Assembly (NCBI GenBank): GCA_016932375.1
Contig: JAFGDA010000115.1
Span: 1 to 7,262, forward strand
Source: Actinomycetota bacterium
Lineage (GTDB): Bacteria; Actinomycetota; Humimicrobiia; Humimicrobiales; Humimicrobiaceae
Direction: 5' to 3'
Length of the DNA: 7,262 nt
Positions 6,999 to 7,262 of this stretch are shown one piece after another. Numbering within the stretch: position 1 is the first letter of the stretch; each line of letters starts with the position of its first letter. The notes beneath the pieces were generated by a model. The model worked only from the letters and a program-made list of their open reading frames with translations. It was not told where the DNA came from and searched no databases. The translations under genes were made by a program, and so were the position numbers.

Positions 6999-7154
6999 TT
7001 AGGGAATAATACCGACCAGTAGTAGGACACAGACAAGAATAATTATGGAGCATGCAGAAATTATGGCGGTTCGTGAATAACCACCAGCGCAGCGCTTCAA
7101 GCAACTACTTAAAAAACCATTCAAGTTTCTCTTGCTGTTCATATCCATAAACAT
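6999..7154 (-). CDS. putative ilv leader peptide, 51 residues, rich in Ile/Leu/Val codons
   Basis: A complete small frame from ATG at 7154 to TAA at 6999, lying between a promoter and ilvD. The N-terminal half is polar and basic (Lys8, Arg9, Lys20, Arg21, Arg28). From residue 31 to 51 it has seven Ile, four Leu and three Val, 14 of 21 codons, with runs such as SIIILVCVLLLVGIIP. Known ilv leader peptides of enteric bacteria have this kind of branched-chain codon stretch just before the regulatory stem, and here a stem-loop starts at the stop codon. No strong ribosome site precedes the first ATG. Met3 (7148) and Met5 (7142) are other possible starts, with GAAG about 8 nt before Met3. The alternative is a small single-span membrane protein: the same hydrophobic run preceded by positive charges would fit one. 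The placement favours a leader. Confidence 0.5.
   Translation of the reverse strand: MFMDMNSKRNLNGFLSSCLKRCAGGYSRTAIISACSIIILVCVLLLVGIIP
7065..7085 (-). other. hairpin inside the leader frame, upstream of the Ile/Leu/Val codons
   Basis: On the minus strand GGTGGTT (7085 to 7079) can pair with AACCGCC (7071 to 7065), 7 bp including one G-U, around a 7-nt loop. It covers leader codons 24-30, just before the branched-chain run. It could act as a transcription pause hairpin melted by the leading ribosome, but it may be incidental. Confidence 0.3.
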
Positions 7155-7174
7155 GTCTTCAAAACAATTGAAAA

Positions 7175-7206
7175 ATTATAATATCACACATAAACGGTCA
7201 AAACAA
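7175..7206 (-). promoter_or_regulatory. main promoter of the ilv-ser cluster
   Basis: Two overlapping registers are possible on the minus strand. TTGACC (7201 to 7196) and TATAAT (7180 to 7175) have strong boxes but a short 15-nt spacer. TTGTTT (7206 to 7201) and TATTAT (7183 to 7178) have a 17-nt spacer and a TGA extended -10, but a weaker -35. Either gives a start near 7168-7171, about 15 nt before the leader ATG and about 270 nt before ilvD. Confidence 0.55.
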
Positions 7207-7262
7207 TCAAAAAATGTTTCCTTATTTTTATAAATTTAAAAATAATAAATTTTCCAACCTTG
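7207..7262. other. AT-rich tract upstream of the main promoter
   Basis: Nearly pure A/T runs, including an 8-bp A/T-only inverted repeat (7222-7229 with 7238-7245). On the minus strand these sit just upstream of the -35 region, where AT tracts can act as an UP-element for RNA polymerase. No gene is visible here. Confidence 0.3.

Noticed and set aside
6898..7168. T-box riboswitch in the ilvD leader
   Set aside because: T-boxes often control ilv operons in Gram-positive bacteria, but I find no T-box core resembling AGGGTGGNACCGCG and no terminator/antiterminator pair with a T-tract.

Overview
The window is one complete, single-direction biosynthetic cluster, all on the minus strand. In order of transcription it runs from right to left: ilvD (dihydroxy-acid dehydratase), ilvB and ilvN (catalytic and regulatory subunits of acetohydroxyacid synthase), a class V PLP aminotransferase of the alanine-glyoxylate / serine-pyruvate type, and serA (D-3-phosphoglycerate dehydrogenase). 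All five frames are intact and full length. I see no plus-strand gene, RNA gene, mobile element or CRISPR array.

Organism: a bacterium of moderate, somewhat AT-leaning composition. It often uses AGA/AGG for Arg and ATA for Ile, has strong Shine-Dalgarno sites and housekeeping sigma-70/sigma-A type promoter boxes. This fits a Gram-positive or deep-branching anaerobe (Bacillota, Thermotogota-like, or an AT-leaning Actinomycetota lineage). I cannot place it more closely. The ilvB-ilvN-...-serA order recalls the ilvBNC-serA-leuB neighbourhood of actinomycetes, but here the aminotransferase sits where ilvC would be.

Layout: 6898-7262 is a 365-nt upstream region with a promoter (about 7175-7206), a small unlisted reading frame (7154 to 6999, 51 codons) whose C-terminal part is loaded with Ile, Leu and Val codons, and a long imperfect stem-loop that begins right at that frame's stop codon. 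This looks like an ilv leader-peptide arrangement and is the most interesting thing in the window. ilvD (6897-5239) is followed by a 106-nt gap holding a good extended -10 promoter overlapped by a 7-bp inverted repeat, so ilvB onward can probably be transcribed separately. ilvB (5132-3441) and ilvN (3429-2947) are 11 nt apart. A 112-nt gap with CCGG-containing repeats precedes the aminotransferase (2834-1668), and serA (1630-41) follows after 37 nt. Bases 1-40 hold nothing I can call.

How the genes work together: IlvB/IlvN condense two pyruvates (or pyruvate plus 2-oxobutyrate) and IlvD makes the 2-oxo acids that become valine, leucine and isoleucine. The intervening reductoisomerase IlvC is not in the window. 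SerA oxidises 3-phosphoglycerate, and the neighbouring aminotransferase is a plausible source of the missing phosphoserine transamination step. Both pathways draw on lower-glycolysis carbon (3-phosphoglycerate and pyruvate), and both appear to keep end-product control: the valine-site residues in IlvN and the serine-site residues in SerA's ACT domain are present.
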